50,949 bases of DNA from Candidatus Sigynarchaeota archaeon (GTDB lineage: Archaea; Asgardarchaeota; Lokiarchaeia; Sigynarchaeales; Sigynarchaeaceae), in NCBI GenBank assembly GCA_030587525.1, contig JAUQYW010000004.1, forward strand, positions 1-50,949. The letters run 5' to 3'. The notes beneath the pieces are model-generated. The model did not search any database. It had not been told where the DNA came from and saw nothing but the letters and a program-made list of their open reading frames with translations. The stretch's first letter is position 1; each line of letters opens with the position of its first letter. The position numbers were made by a program, and so were the translations under genes. This document shows, piece by piece, positions 9,002 through 16,715 of this stretch.

Positions 9002-9991
9002 TCACGTCTTGATGATGCCGAGGACCATCTTGCTGAAATCTTCCAGCTTTCCGACGTCGAACTTGAGATTCATCGTCATGGCCAGGAAATACAAGGAGAG
9101 GTACGCGTCCTTGTTTTTCGAGTTATGGAGGGATTGCCGTATCTCGCGGAAGAAAAATGCATAATCATTCAAGGTGACCTTCATTTGTTTTTGCTGGACG
9201 CCGATTTTAAACGGTTTCCACGAGTCGAGCAACGTGAGAAAGTAGGGCGTCGATGAACGGACGATGTCCTGGGAATCCTTGTTCCGGTAATATGCCCCGA
9301 TGTTCAACGAATTGGAATCGAGCAGGAGCAGGGCATCGAGATTGTTCGCGACCGCGAATTCCAGCAGCGCCTTGTCGACCAAAACACTTTGGGGGAAGAG
9401 CTTGAGCATGATCTCGGAGAAGGCGGCCATGATGGACCACAAGTCAAAGATCGTCGTGAGTTTGAACTCGAGCGGGAATTGCTTGGCATTGATCTCGAAT
9501 AGCTTCTTTTCAAGCGCCTTCGCGCGCTGCATGCCGGAACCCTGGATCTCCTTGTCGCTTTCCGGGTCACCCTCTACCAGGATTTTCTCTGCCTTGTGGA
9601 AAAAAACATAGATAAAGGGATGGACATCGAGATTCTTGAATTCCGCAAGCACGTCCTTGAAATAAGAAACACTTTCGTCGTACCGGTTCGGCTCTTGAAT
9701 GTCGATGACGTAAATGACGACCTGGGTATCGGTAAAGTACTTCCCGGGTTGTTTCAAGTACGTGATCAAGTATTTCTTTTGGCCCCCCAAATCGTGGCTA
9801 CTAATCTGGTAGCCAAGGTAATTAAAGGTGGTGCGTTCGACCATCTTGGTCGGAGCGAGCGTGGCGAGACTGGCCAATGTACGCTGCAGCGCGAGGATTA
9901 TGCTCGATTTTCCGCTGTTATCCAACCCCGTGAAAATGATTTTTTTCGCTGGTACTTGATCCGCGTCGGTTTCATCAATGGGCGTGAACAT
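9002..9991 (-). CDS. Rag/Gtr-family small GTPase with C-terminal roadblock-like domain
   Basis: A 329-residue protein related to eukaryotic RagA/Gtr1 GTPases. The GTPase domain shows G1 GLDNSGKSS at 22-30, a G3-type DLGGQ near residue 64, and FTDTQVVIYVIDIQEPNRY, matching the Rag strand after G3. In place of NKxD it has FFHKAEK, resembling the HKxD of Rag proteins but lacking its Asp. After about residue 175 it resembles the Rag C-terminal roadblock domain (TTIFDLWSIM..., NNLDALLLLDSNSLNIGAYY). The start at 9991 has GAGGG 6 bases upstream and fits the family better than 10036. Rag/Gtr and Arf-like GTPases with roadblock partners are Asgard signature proteins. Family assignment is by remembered alignment, not a search. 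Confidence 0.82.
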   Translation of the reverse strand: MFTPIDETDADQVPAKKIIFTGLDNSGKSSIILALQRTLASLATLAPTKMVERTTFNYLGYQISSHDLGGQKKYLITYLKQPGKYFTDTQVVIYVIDIQEPNRYDESVSYFKDVLAEFKNLDVHPFIYVFFHKAEKILVEGDPESDKEIQGSGMQRAKALEKKLFEINAKQFPLEFKLTTIFDLWSIMAAFSEIMLKLFPQSVLVDKALLEFAVANNLDALLLLDSNSLNIGAYYRNKDSQDIVRSSTPYFLTLLDSWKPFKIGVQQKQMKVTLNDYAFFFREIRQSLHNSKNKDAYLSLYFLAMTMNLKFDVGKLEDFSKMVLGIIKT

Positions 9992-10095
9992 GCTAATCCC
10001 TCTGCATTCGGGTGAAAGGCCATTATAATTGATCATTCTATTGGATCAATCTCACTAACTATAGCGCAAGCTAGATATATCTATTACACTATCGC

Positions 10096-10109
10096 ATTAA
10101 AGAAACCGA
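10096..10109 (+). repeat. 14-base direct repeat, left copy, flanking the TnpB element
   Basis: ATTAAAGAAACCGA. The identical 14 bases recur at 11232-11245, on the other side of the decayed TnpB element. IS200/IS605 elements do not make target duplications, so the repeat may reflect duplication of the promoter region or an older event. Confidence 0.6.
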
Positions 10110-10112
10110 ACC

Positions 10113-11206
10113 TCTCATCTTGGCTTGATGAAACCAAGCCGGCCACTTGCACCAGAAGTGGATGGCCAGGAGGTTGCAGCGAAATGGGTCATAGTCGAGG
10201 CTCCAGGTATTCCTCGATATCAACATCTAGCAGCGAGAAGTCGTTCGGGGGTGCGGGTATCCCGTTCTTGAAGGCCGTGGATGCCATCGCGCTGCAACAA
10301 GCACGCATCGACCTTGATCGTGCTTACGACAACTTCTTCACCGGCCGCTCCCGGTTTCCCTTGTTCAAGTCCCGGAAAGGCGTCACACACGCAGCGTCGA
10401 CGCTAAAGTGTCTCGCCCAGATGTGAGCCTCCATTCTCGTGAAGCAAGAATGCAAGGTCGAACCGCTGGCTGCATTGCAAGAAAACAAGATAGCCGCGTT
10501 CGACATGAGCGCGAGAGACTTCCTCGTCGGCGAGCATGGCCGCTGCGAGAATCCACGGTTGTACCGTTCAGTTGAACCGCGGCTCGTGCGGTTGCACCGC
10601 CGGGTGTCGCGCAAGGTGAAAGGATCGTCGAACCGGGACAAGGCACGGGTTCGATTGGCGCGGACCTACGAGAATATCGGGCACCGGCGCACCGATTGGC
10701 TCCAAAAAATCTCGACGACACTCGCGAACGAGCATGACGCGATCATCATCGAAGCCTTGAACGTTGCGGGCATGAAACGGTGGAACGGCGGAATCGCCAA
10801 GTCTGTCACGCTGGACTTCTCGTGGGGCGCGTTCGTGCGCATGCTCGGATACAAGATGGCGTGGCGTGGAAAGCAGCTCGTCACGATAGACCGCTTTTAC
10901 CCGTCGAGCAAGATGTGCTCGGCGTGCGGTGCCGTGAACAGCACGTTGACGCTTGCCGACCGGCATTGGACATGTCCGTCTTGCGGCGCGATGCACGACC
11001 GGGACGTGAACGCGGCGACCAACATCAAGCGCGAGGGCTTGCGCATCCTTTCGGAGAAAGGAATAAATGTCATCAAACCAACAACCAACAGTACCGCTGG
11101 AACGGCGGGAATCAACGCTTCTGGAAACCCGGCAAGACCAGTCACCTCGATGGCGCGGGTCGATGAAAGAAGAATCCACGTCCTTTAGGGCGTGGTAGTT
11201 CAAACT
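10113..11206 (+). mobile_element. Decayed IS200/IS605-group (TnpB-only) element
   Basis: The left end holds a hairpin, GGCTTG/CAAGCC (10122-10127 and 10135-10140). The right end holds the classic IS1341-type hairpin CCACGTCC-TTTA-GGGCGTGG at 11176-11195, followed by TAGTTCAAAC. Between them lies a damaged tnpB; there is no tnpA transposase. In active elements of this kind the 3' end of tnpB and the right end are also transcribed as the guide RNA (omega RNA), whose guide would come from the bases just beyond the right end. The exact ends are estimates. Confidence 0.75.
10184..11188 (+). pseudogene. tnpB: TnpB RuvC-type nuclease, 5' truncated with in-frame stop
   Basis: This is a TnpB (IS605 OrfB) remnant. 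The N-terminal piece reads FLKAVDAIALQQARIDLDRAYDNFF... in the usual OrfB N-domain style, but roughly 60 expected residues are missing before it. A TGA stops this frame at 10424-10426. The same frame then continues, so one read-through frame covers both pieces. The second piece keeps all three RuvC residues: Asp in AAFDMSA, Glu in IIIEALNVAGM, and Asp in DRDVNAATN. It also keeps the four-Cys zinc finger CSACG...CPSCG. The protein was therefore an intact enzyme recently and is now broken by truncation and nonsense. An internal GTG at 10439 could still make a 249-residue C-terminal fragment. Confidence 0.85.
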
Positions 11207-11231
11207 ATCCCTAGTGTTATTAGAGTTGCGT

Positions 11232-11245
11232 ATTAAAGAAACCGA
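11232..11245 (+). repeat. 14-base direct repeat, right copy, just before gatE
   Basis: ATTAAAGAAACCGA, identical to 10096-10109. It ends 3 bases before the gatE ATG, so this copy may be part of the native gatE promoter/leader and the left copy a displaced duplicate. Confidence 0.6.
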
Positions 11246-11248
11246 TTC

Positions 11249-13195
11249 ATGACGAGCGCGAACGAAAACATGAGCGCGAACGACAAACTGGATTACACTT
11301 CTCTCGGTTTGATGGCTGGCATCGAGATTCACCAGCAATTGAAGACGAAGCGGAAGTTGTTTTGCCGGTGTCCCGCCGAAATGACCACGAGGGACCCGGA
11401 TTTCACGATCAACCGCAATTTCAGGCCTGTCCTCGGTGAAATGGGCGTGTTTGATGAAGCAATGCTGCTCGAGTTCGAGAAAAAGACCAAGGTCATCTAC
11501 GAGATTTACAACGACATGAACTGCACTTACGAGCTCGATGACACCCCGCCCTTTGAATGCGACCCGGAGTCCATCGACATCGCCATTGAGCTAGCAAAGC
11601 TGCTCAACATGACCATCGTTGATGAGTTCAAGGTCTGCAGGAAAAACTATCTCGATGGTTCGGTGCCTGGCGGGTTCCAGCGAACCATGATCGCCGCGAA
11701 GGATGGCTTTTACAACCTGGCAAATGGAAAAAAAATCGGCATCGAGATTCTCTGCCTCGAGGAGGACTCGGCACGGCGCATCGCTGATGGCCCGGGCACG
11801 ATCACGTTCCGGCTAGACCGGCTCGGCATTCCCCTGGTTGAAATTGCCACGGCACCGGATATCAGGGATCCGGAAGAAGCAAAGGAAGCAGCGGCAAGGC
11901 TCGGGCTCTTGCTTCGGGCGACCGGCAAGGTCCGGCGCGGGCTCGGTGTCACTCGCCAGGACTTGAACGTGAGCATCAAGGAAGGCGCGCGCGTCGAAAT
12001 CAAGGGCGTCCAAAAACTCGATTGGATCCCCCTCTTGATCGAACGAGAAGCCTTGCGCCAGTCTAAACTCGTCGAGCTCAAGAAGGCCATGGCAAAGAAG
12101 AAGATAACGAAAGCGGTCGTTGATTCGATCAAGACGGAGGGCACGGACTTGTCCAAGGAGCTGGCAAGCACCGCGGTGAAATTCATCGCCAGCGGGATCA
12201 AGAAGGGGGACAAGCTCGCGGGCATCAAGGTGCCATTGATGGGTGGCTTGCTAGGCTTGGAAGTGCAGCCGGATCGCCGGTTCGGAACCGAGATCAGCGA
12301 CCGTGCCAAGACCCTCGTTGGTCTGAGCGGCATCATCCATTCGGACGAGAAGCTGGACAAGTATGGCTTTACAGCCGACGAAATCACGATCATTAAGAAG
12401 AAACTCGACGTCGGGACCGGCGACGCTTTCATTCTCATCCTTGGATCGGAAGGCAAGCTCAAGCGAGCGTTCCCCGTCGTCAAGGAACGTATCGAGCTGG
12501 CGCTGGAAGGCGTTCCCAAGGAAACGCGACGTGCTCTCGAAAACGGGAACACGGATTTCTTGCGAGGCCTTCACGGCGGGTCAAGGCTCTATCCAGACAC
12601 GGATTCGCGATCTATCCTGCTGGAAAAGGCTCGCGTGGACGCGATCAAGGTTCCACCGAAACCGTGGGACGTGATCGAGGCAATGAGCAAGAAGTACGGG
12701 CTCGACCCGAAGCGCGTGGAGCAACTCATCCTCGATGGATTCCTGGTCCTGTTCAACGAGATCATCGAAAAAATGAAGGTGAATCCATCCATCGTGCTGA
12801 ACACGTTTCTTGACACGTTAACTGCCATTGACAGGGATGGCCTCGACACGGACAATATCAATGACATGAATTTCATCGATTTATTCAAGGCCTTGTCCAA
12901 GAACGAGATCAGCAAGGAGGCCATCGATAGCATCTTACGTGCCATCTGCAAGAATCCAGCGCTCACGATCGCGAAGGCCGCCAAGGAACTCAACATCTCG
13001 GCCATGAGCGTGGATCAGCTCCGTGCCATCATCGGTAAAATTACACAGGCCAACAAAAAAATGATCGAAGAGAAAGGCGATCGTGCCGTCCAAGGATTGA
13101 TGGGAGACGTGATGAAGGAAGTTCGCGGGAAGATCGATGGGAAGATCGTCTCCGAGGAGCTCAAGAAGGAGGTCGCCAAGCTGGTGAAAAAATGA
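11249..13195 (+). CDS. gatE: Glu-tRNA(Gln) amidotransferase subunit E
   Basis: A 648-residue GatE, the tRNA-binding and kinase subunit of the archaeal GatDE complex. GatDE turns mischarged Glu-tRNA(Gln) into Gln-tRNA(Gln). The family opening is present (LGLMAGIEIHQQLKTKRKLFCRCP), as are DGSVPGGFQRT and LCLEEDSARR near residue 170. The inserted AspRS-like domain lies near 290-420, and a YqeY/GatB-like helical tail runs over the last 150 residues. The start may be ATG at 11249 or 11270; both precede the conserved segment and neither has a strong ribosome site. gatD follows after 10 bases, so the two subunits are cotranscribed. A decayed TnpB element sits directly upstream, close to the gatE promoter. 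Confidence 0.95.
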   Translation: MTSANENMSANDKLDYTSLGLMAGIEIHQQLKTKRKLFCRCPAEMTTRDPDFTINRNFRPVLGEMGVFDEAMLLEFEKKTKVIYEIYNDMNCTYELDDTPPFECDPESIDIAIELAKLLNMTIVDEFKVCRKNYLDGSVPGGFQRTMIAAKDGFYNLANGKKIGIEILCLEEDSARRIADGPGTITFRLDRLGIPLVEIATAPDIRDPEEAKEAAARLGLLLRATGKVRRGLGVTRQDLNVSIKEGARVEIKGVQKLDWIPLLIEREALRQSKLVELKKAMAKKKITKAVVDSIKTEGTDLSKELASTAVKFIASGIKKGDKLAGIKVPLMGGLLGLEVQPDRRFGTEISDRAKTLVGLSGIIHSDEKLDKYGFTADEITIIKKKLDVGTGDAFILILGSEGKLKRAFPVVKERIELALEGVPKETRRALENGNTDFLRGLHGGSRLYPDTDSRSILLEKARVDAIKVPPKPWDVIEAMSKKYGLDPKRVEQLILDGFLVLFNEIIEKMKVNPSIVLNTFLDTLTAIDRDGLDTDNINDMNFIDLFKALSKNEISKEAIDSILRAICKNPALTIAKAAKELNISAMSVDQLRAIIGKITQANKKMIEEKGDRAVQGLMGDVMKEVRGKIDGKIVSEELKKEVAKLVKK

Positions 13196-13205
13196 GGTGC
13201 ATATT

Positions 13206-14600
13206 ATGAGCAACGAAACTAACGAACTGGAAGGTTACACCGGCGAAACGTTCAACATCCTCAAGGGTAAAGGTATCAAGACCTGGGACAAGGTCATCGT
13301 GAAAGCTGGCGAGAAGACCTTCGAGGGCATCTTGTTGCCCCGCAACAAATTCGATATGCCGGGACTCATCGATTTAAAACTCAAGAACGGGTACAACGTG
13401 GGCATCAGGATCGATGAAAAAACAGATTTTAAAGTCATCGACCATCAAAAGGGAAGTTACCAGCTTCCAGAAAAAACGCTAACACCAGATCCCAAGAAAC
13501 CGAGCATTTTGCTCGTCGGCACGGGCGGCACCCTCGCTTCGCGCCTCGATTATGCTACCGGCGGTGTCATTCCTGCATTCTCGCCGGGCGAACTATTCAC
13601 CGCCGTTCCAGAGCTTTCCGATATCTCAAACATCGAAACCGTCGTCAAGTACCGTATATTTTCGGAAGATGCAACCCCCACACACTGGAAAGAGCTTGCC
13701 AAAGCAGTCGAAGAAGCAGCGAAGAAGGGCAAGGATGGCGTGGTCATCGGGCACGGCACGGACACTATGAGCTATTCCGCAGCCGCCCTATCCTTTATGC
13801 TTCCCAAACTATCGATCCCCGTCGTGATCGTGGGAAGCCAGCGCTCGTCGGACCGGCCGTCCAGCGACGCGGCCATGAACTTGATCCACGCGACGACCGC
13901 GGCGGCGAAAGGTGATTTCGCCGACGTCGTGATCTGCATGATGGGGTCGCAAAACCACACGTTTGCTTATTTGCATAAGGGTGTGCTCGTGCGCAAGATG
14001 CACAGCTCGGTCCGCCACACGTTCCGCACGATTAAGATGACGCCATTCGGCAAGGTCGAGGGCAGCAAGATCGACATCATGCAAAAGGAGTACAAGAAGC
14101 GTGGCGAGGACAAGACCACGCAGGCCGATACCAAGCTCGAGGAAAAGGTCGGTCTCATCTACACGTACCCGGGCATCGATCCAAAGGTGTTTGAATTCTA
14201 CGGCAACGAGGGATACAAGGGTCTCGTGATCGCGGGCACCGGTCTTGGCCACGTGCCGCATGCCACCTTCCCTGCCATCAAGAAGATCATCGATCAAGGC
14301 GTTGCCGTGACCATGGTGGTGCAAACTTTGTGGGGATTCACTGGTATGAATGTGTACGAGACTGGCCGTGAGGAGCTCGCCCTTGGTATCATCGACGGCA
14401 AGAGCATGCTGCCCGAGGTCGCAGTCGTGAAAATGATGTATGTCCTCGGCCACGAGAAAGATCCTGCAATAATCAAGGCGAGGATGGAAACAAACTTGCG
14501 CGGTGAAATCTTACTGTCAGAACCACCTAACGCTTTTGACGTCGGGCAAGGGGAAACCCAGCGCGTGTTCCAGCCATCAAGCCTGGAAAAGAAGGAATAA
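13206..14600 (+). CDS. gatD: Glu-tRNA(Gln) amidotransferase subunit D
   Basis: A 464-residue GatD, the asparaginase-like subunit that releases ammonia from glutamine or asparagine for GatE. After an N-terminal beta-barrel domain of about 90 residues comes the asparaginase domain. The first catalytic Thr lies in GTGGTLASR, and the second Thr-Asp pair in GHGTDTMSYSAAAL. IVGSQRSSDRPSSDAAMNL and the catalytic Lys region follow. The ATG at 13206 was chosen because GAGGTG ends 6 bases upstream, overlapping the gatE stop; a GTG at 13197 would add three residues. Convergent with the CBS regulator gene, with a T-rich stretch between. Confidence 0.95.
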   Translation: MSNETNELEGYTGETFNILKGKGIKTWDKVIVKAGEKTFEGILLPRNKFDMPGLIDLKLKNGYNVGIRIDEKTDFKVIDHQKGSYQLPEKTLTPDPKKPSILLVGTGGTLASRLDYATGGVIPAFSPGELFTAVPELSDISNIETVVKYRIFSEDATPTHWKELAKAVEEAAKKGKDGVVIGHGTDTMSYSAAALSFMLPKLSIPVVIVGSQRSSDRPSSDAAMNLIHATTAAAKGDFADVVICMMGSQNHTFAYLHKGVLVRKMHSSVRHTFRTIKMTPFGKVEGSKIDIMQKEYKKRGEDKTTQADTKLEEKVGLIYTYPGIDPKVFEFYGNEGYKGLVIAGTGLGHVPHATFPAIKKIIDQGVAVTMVVQTLWGFTGMNVYETGREELALGIIDGKSMLPEVAVVKMMYVLGHEKDPAIIKARMETNLRGEILLSEPPNAFDVGQGETQRVFQPSSLEKKE

Positions 14601-14624
14601 ACAAAGATCTTTTTTTATCATTCA

Positions 14625-15224
14625 TTACTTCAACGCGCTAAAGTACCGAAGTAAATCCGTTTTCGTGAGAATACCAAAGATTGCCCCACCATCCATGACG
14701 AGAATCGCAGCACTTTGCATCATCTTCTCTTGAATTTCCGCGATCGAACTATCAATGCCGATTTCAGGGAACTTTGCTTCCATGATGCTGGACACCGGCA
14801 ACTTGAGGGCGTCCCTCCCCTTTTCGATGATCATTTCGGTCATTTTTTTCTCCGTCAAACTCCCGATAACCTTGCCGAAAGCATCACACACGGGGACCTG
14901 CGACACGCCATTCGTTCCCATAGTTTCTATCGCTTTTGCTACGAGCATTTCTTTCTCGACCGAGATGACGGGGCGCACCGCAATGTCCTTTGCCGTCACT
15001 TGCCCTTCCAGGTGCTCCCCATGCAACACGTCGAGAAGGCGCTTGACCTTTGACAGCGGGGGATTTATCGTGCCCTTTTCGATGCGAGCAATGAGTGGTT
15101 GGCTGAATCCAGGTCCTGCAAGGGATGCTAGTTGCGCCTGGGAGAACCCTTTTTGAATCCGCAGCTGTTTAAGGTCATCCGCGGTCGGGAGGAGAAACCG
15201 CTTCTTGAAACCGCCCTGCTCCAT
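14625..15224 (-). CDS. HTH (XRE-type) and CBS-pair transcription regulator
   Basis: A 199-residue regulator. Residues 1-75 form a Cro/CI-like helix-turn-helix (LKQLRIQKGFSQAQLASLAG..., SQPLIARIEKG). The remaining 120 residues form a CBS domain pair (IAVRPVISVEKEM... and VSSIMEAKFPEIGIDSS...). CBS pairs bind adenosyl compounds; archaeal CBS proteins such as MJ0100 bind SAM or methylthioadenosine. The gene is divergent from metY-metX-metW and shares two sequence blocks with the metY upstream region. It is therefore probably an autoregulated, SAM-sensing controller of methionine synthesis (inference). The start at 15224 was preferred because a TATA box (CCTTTTATAT) lies about 39 bases upstream, overlapping the longer start at 15260. 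Confidence 0.85.
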   Translation of the reverse strand: MEQGGFKKRFLLPTADDLKQLRIQKGFSQAQLASLAGPGFSQPLIARIEKGTINPPLSKVKRLLDVLHGEHLEGQVTAKDIAVRPVISVEKEMLVAKAIETMGTNGVSQVPVCDAFGKVIGSLTEKKMTEMIIEKGRDALKLPVSSIMEAKFPEIGIDSSIAEIQEKMMQSAAILVMDGGAIFGILTKTDLLRYFSALK

Positions 15225-15237
15225 AGTCTTACTCGCC

Positions 15238-15268
15238 TTATGCACCAGAGTAATAATCATATAAAAGG
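15238..15268 (-). promoter_or_regulatory. Promoter and putative operator of the CBS regulator gene
   Basis: Read on the minus strand: a TATA box CCTTTTATAT (15259-15268), then ATGATTATTACTCT (15247-15260), then GGTGCATAA (15238-15246). The last two blocks recur, in the same order relative to transcription, before metY. They fall around the predicted transcription start, a position suited to repression. Confidence 0.55.
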
Positions 15269-15320
15269 ACTACCCCTTTAAAACTTTACCATAACCATTA
15301 AATACCAAAAACCATACTCA

Positions 15321-15330
15321 AGAGTAATAA
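15321..15330 (+). promoter_or_regulatory. Additional AGAGTAATAA box in the met divergent region
   Basis: AGAGTAATAA is identical to the copy at 15247-15256, 74 bases away and in the same orientation. It is a candidate extra binding site for the HTH-CBS regulator. Confidence 0.4.
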
Positions 15331-15348
15331 ATAAATTATCTGTGGTAA

Positions 15349-15392
15349 TGTTTTTATCGAGGAATGATTACTCTCAGTAATATGGTGCATAA
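15349..15392 (+). promoter_or_regulatory. Promoter and putative operator of metY-metX-metW
   Basis: A TATA-like TTTTTATCG near 15351-15359 is followed by ATGATTACTCT (15364-15374) and GGTGCATAA (15384-15392), ending one base before the metY ATG. Both blocks match those before the divergent regulator; only the spacing between them differs (9 bases here, none there). Confidence 0.55.
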
Positions 15393-15393
15393 C

Positions 15394-16683
15394 ATGACCG
15401 AGAAACGAAATTTCAAGTTCGAGACAGTGGCCGTTCACGGCGGTTACGAGGATGTGGAGCCGACGACTCGCTCCCGGGCTGTTCCAATATATCAAACCAC
15501 CTCCTACACGTTCAAGGATGACCAACACGCTGCCAATTTGTTCGGGCTCAAGGAATTTGGTAACATCTATACCCGGCTTATGAACCCGACCACCGACATC
15601 TTGGAAAAGCGGATATCGCTGTTAGAAGGGGGTGTGGCAGCCCTAGCGGTCGCATCGGGCCAAAGCGCCGAGTTCTTGACCATCATGCAGCTGCTGCGCG
15701 CGGGAGATGAATTTTCAGCGAGCCAGGAACTCTATGGTGGCACTCGAACGTTATTCGAGCACACGCTTTCACGCTTCGGGATCAAGGCCAATTTCTTCAA
15801 CCCGAACGACCTGATAGAGCTTGAAAAAACCGTACATGCAAAAACCAAGGCGATCTTCATCGAGAGCTTGCCCAATCCCAGCCTCGTTGTCCCAGACATC
15901 GAAGCCATTGCTACCATCGCCCACAAACACCAGATCCCGTTGATCGTGGACAACACGGTGCCCTCACCTGCGCTCCTGAACCCGATCAAGTTCGGTGCTG
16001 ACATCGTCGTGCATTCGACGACGAAGTACATCTCAGGCCATGGATATTCCCTCGGGGGCGTGATCGTTGATAGTGGCAAGTTTCCCTGGGGCACGGCGCC
16101 GCATTTCAAGGAATTCGATTCCCCGGATCCATCATACCACGGATTAAACTTCTGGCGAACGTTTGGCAATATATCCTTCATCTTGAAGGCACGCGTGCAA
16201 CTCTTGCGTGATATCGGGCCAGCAGCTAGTCCGTTCAACTCCTGGTTGGCCTTGATAGGCTTGGAAACGCTCCCCCTCCGAATGGAACGGATATGTGCTA
16301 ATGCACAAAAAATTGCGGAGTTCCTCAAGACGCATCCGAAGGTGGCATGGGTCAATTACCCTGGGCTCCGTTCGGGAAAGGACACCGTCCTGTTGAAAAA
16401 ATACCTGCCCCGCGGTTATAGCGGGATACTCGGCCTTGGCTTGAAAGGCGGTTACGATGCCGGTAAAAAATTGATAAACCACGTCCGGATCTTCTCCCAC
16501 CTCGCTAACATTGGCGATGCAAAGTCGCTGATCATCCATCCCGCAAGCACGACGCACCAGCAACTGGAGCCTAAGGATCAGGTTGCAGCGGGCGTGACGC
16601 CGGAATTCATTCGCCTTTCCATCGGCATCGAGAACGTCGATGACCTCATCGAAGATCTCGACATCGCATTGTCGAAGGTATGA
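15394..16683 (+). CDS. metY: O-acetylhomoserine sulfhydrylase
   Basis: A 429-residue PLP enzyme of the Cys/Met metabolism family. It makes homocysteine (or methionine) from O-acetylhomoserine and sulfide or methanethiol. It shows FETVAVHGGYEDVEPTTRSR at the N-terminus, VPIYQTTSYTF, GNIYTRLMNPTTDILEKRI and the PLP lysine in HSTTKYISGHG near residue 203. The C-terminal HPASTTHQQL and the long insert GLNFWRTFGNI favour the O-acetylhomoserine type over cystathionine gamma-synthase. The start at 15394 fits the family; the frame opens at 15364. It is first in an operon with metX (32 bases later) and metW. Confidence 0.92.
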   Translation: MTEKRNFKFETVAVHGGYEDVEPTTRSRAVPIYQTTSYTFKDDQHAANLFGLKEFGNIYTRLMNPTTDILEKRISLLEGGVAALAVASGQSAEFLTIMQLLRAGDEFSASQELYGGTRTLFEHTLSRFGIKANFFNPNDLIELEKTVHAKTKAIFIESLPNPSLVVPDIEAIATIAHKHQIPLIVDNTVPSPALLNPIKFGADIVVHSTTKYISGHGYSLGGVIVDSGKFPWGTAPHFKEFDSPDPSYHGLNFWRTFGNISFILKARVQLLRDIGPAASPFNSWLALIGLETLPLRMERICANAQKIAEFLKTHPKVAWVNYPGLRSGKDTVLLKKYLPRGYSGILGLGLKGGYDAGKKLINHVRIFSHLANIGDAKSLIIHPASTTHQQLEPKDQVAAGVTPEFIRLSIGIENVDDLIEDLDIALSKV

Positions 16684-16715
16684 AATCCATTTAATACCCC
16701 GGAGGCTTGAAAACG

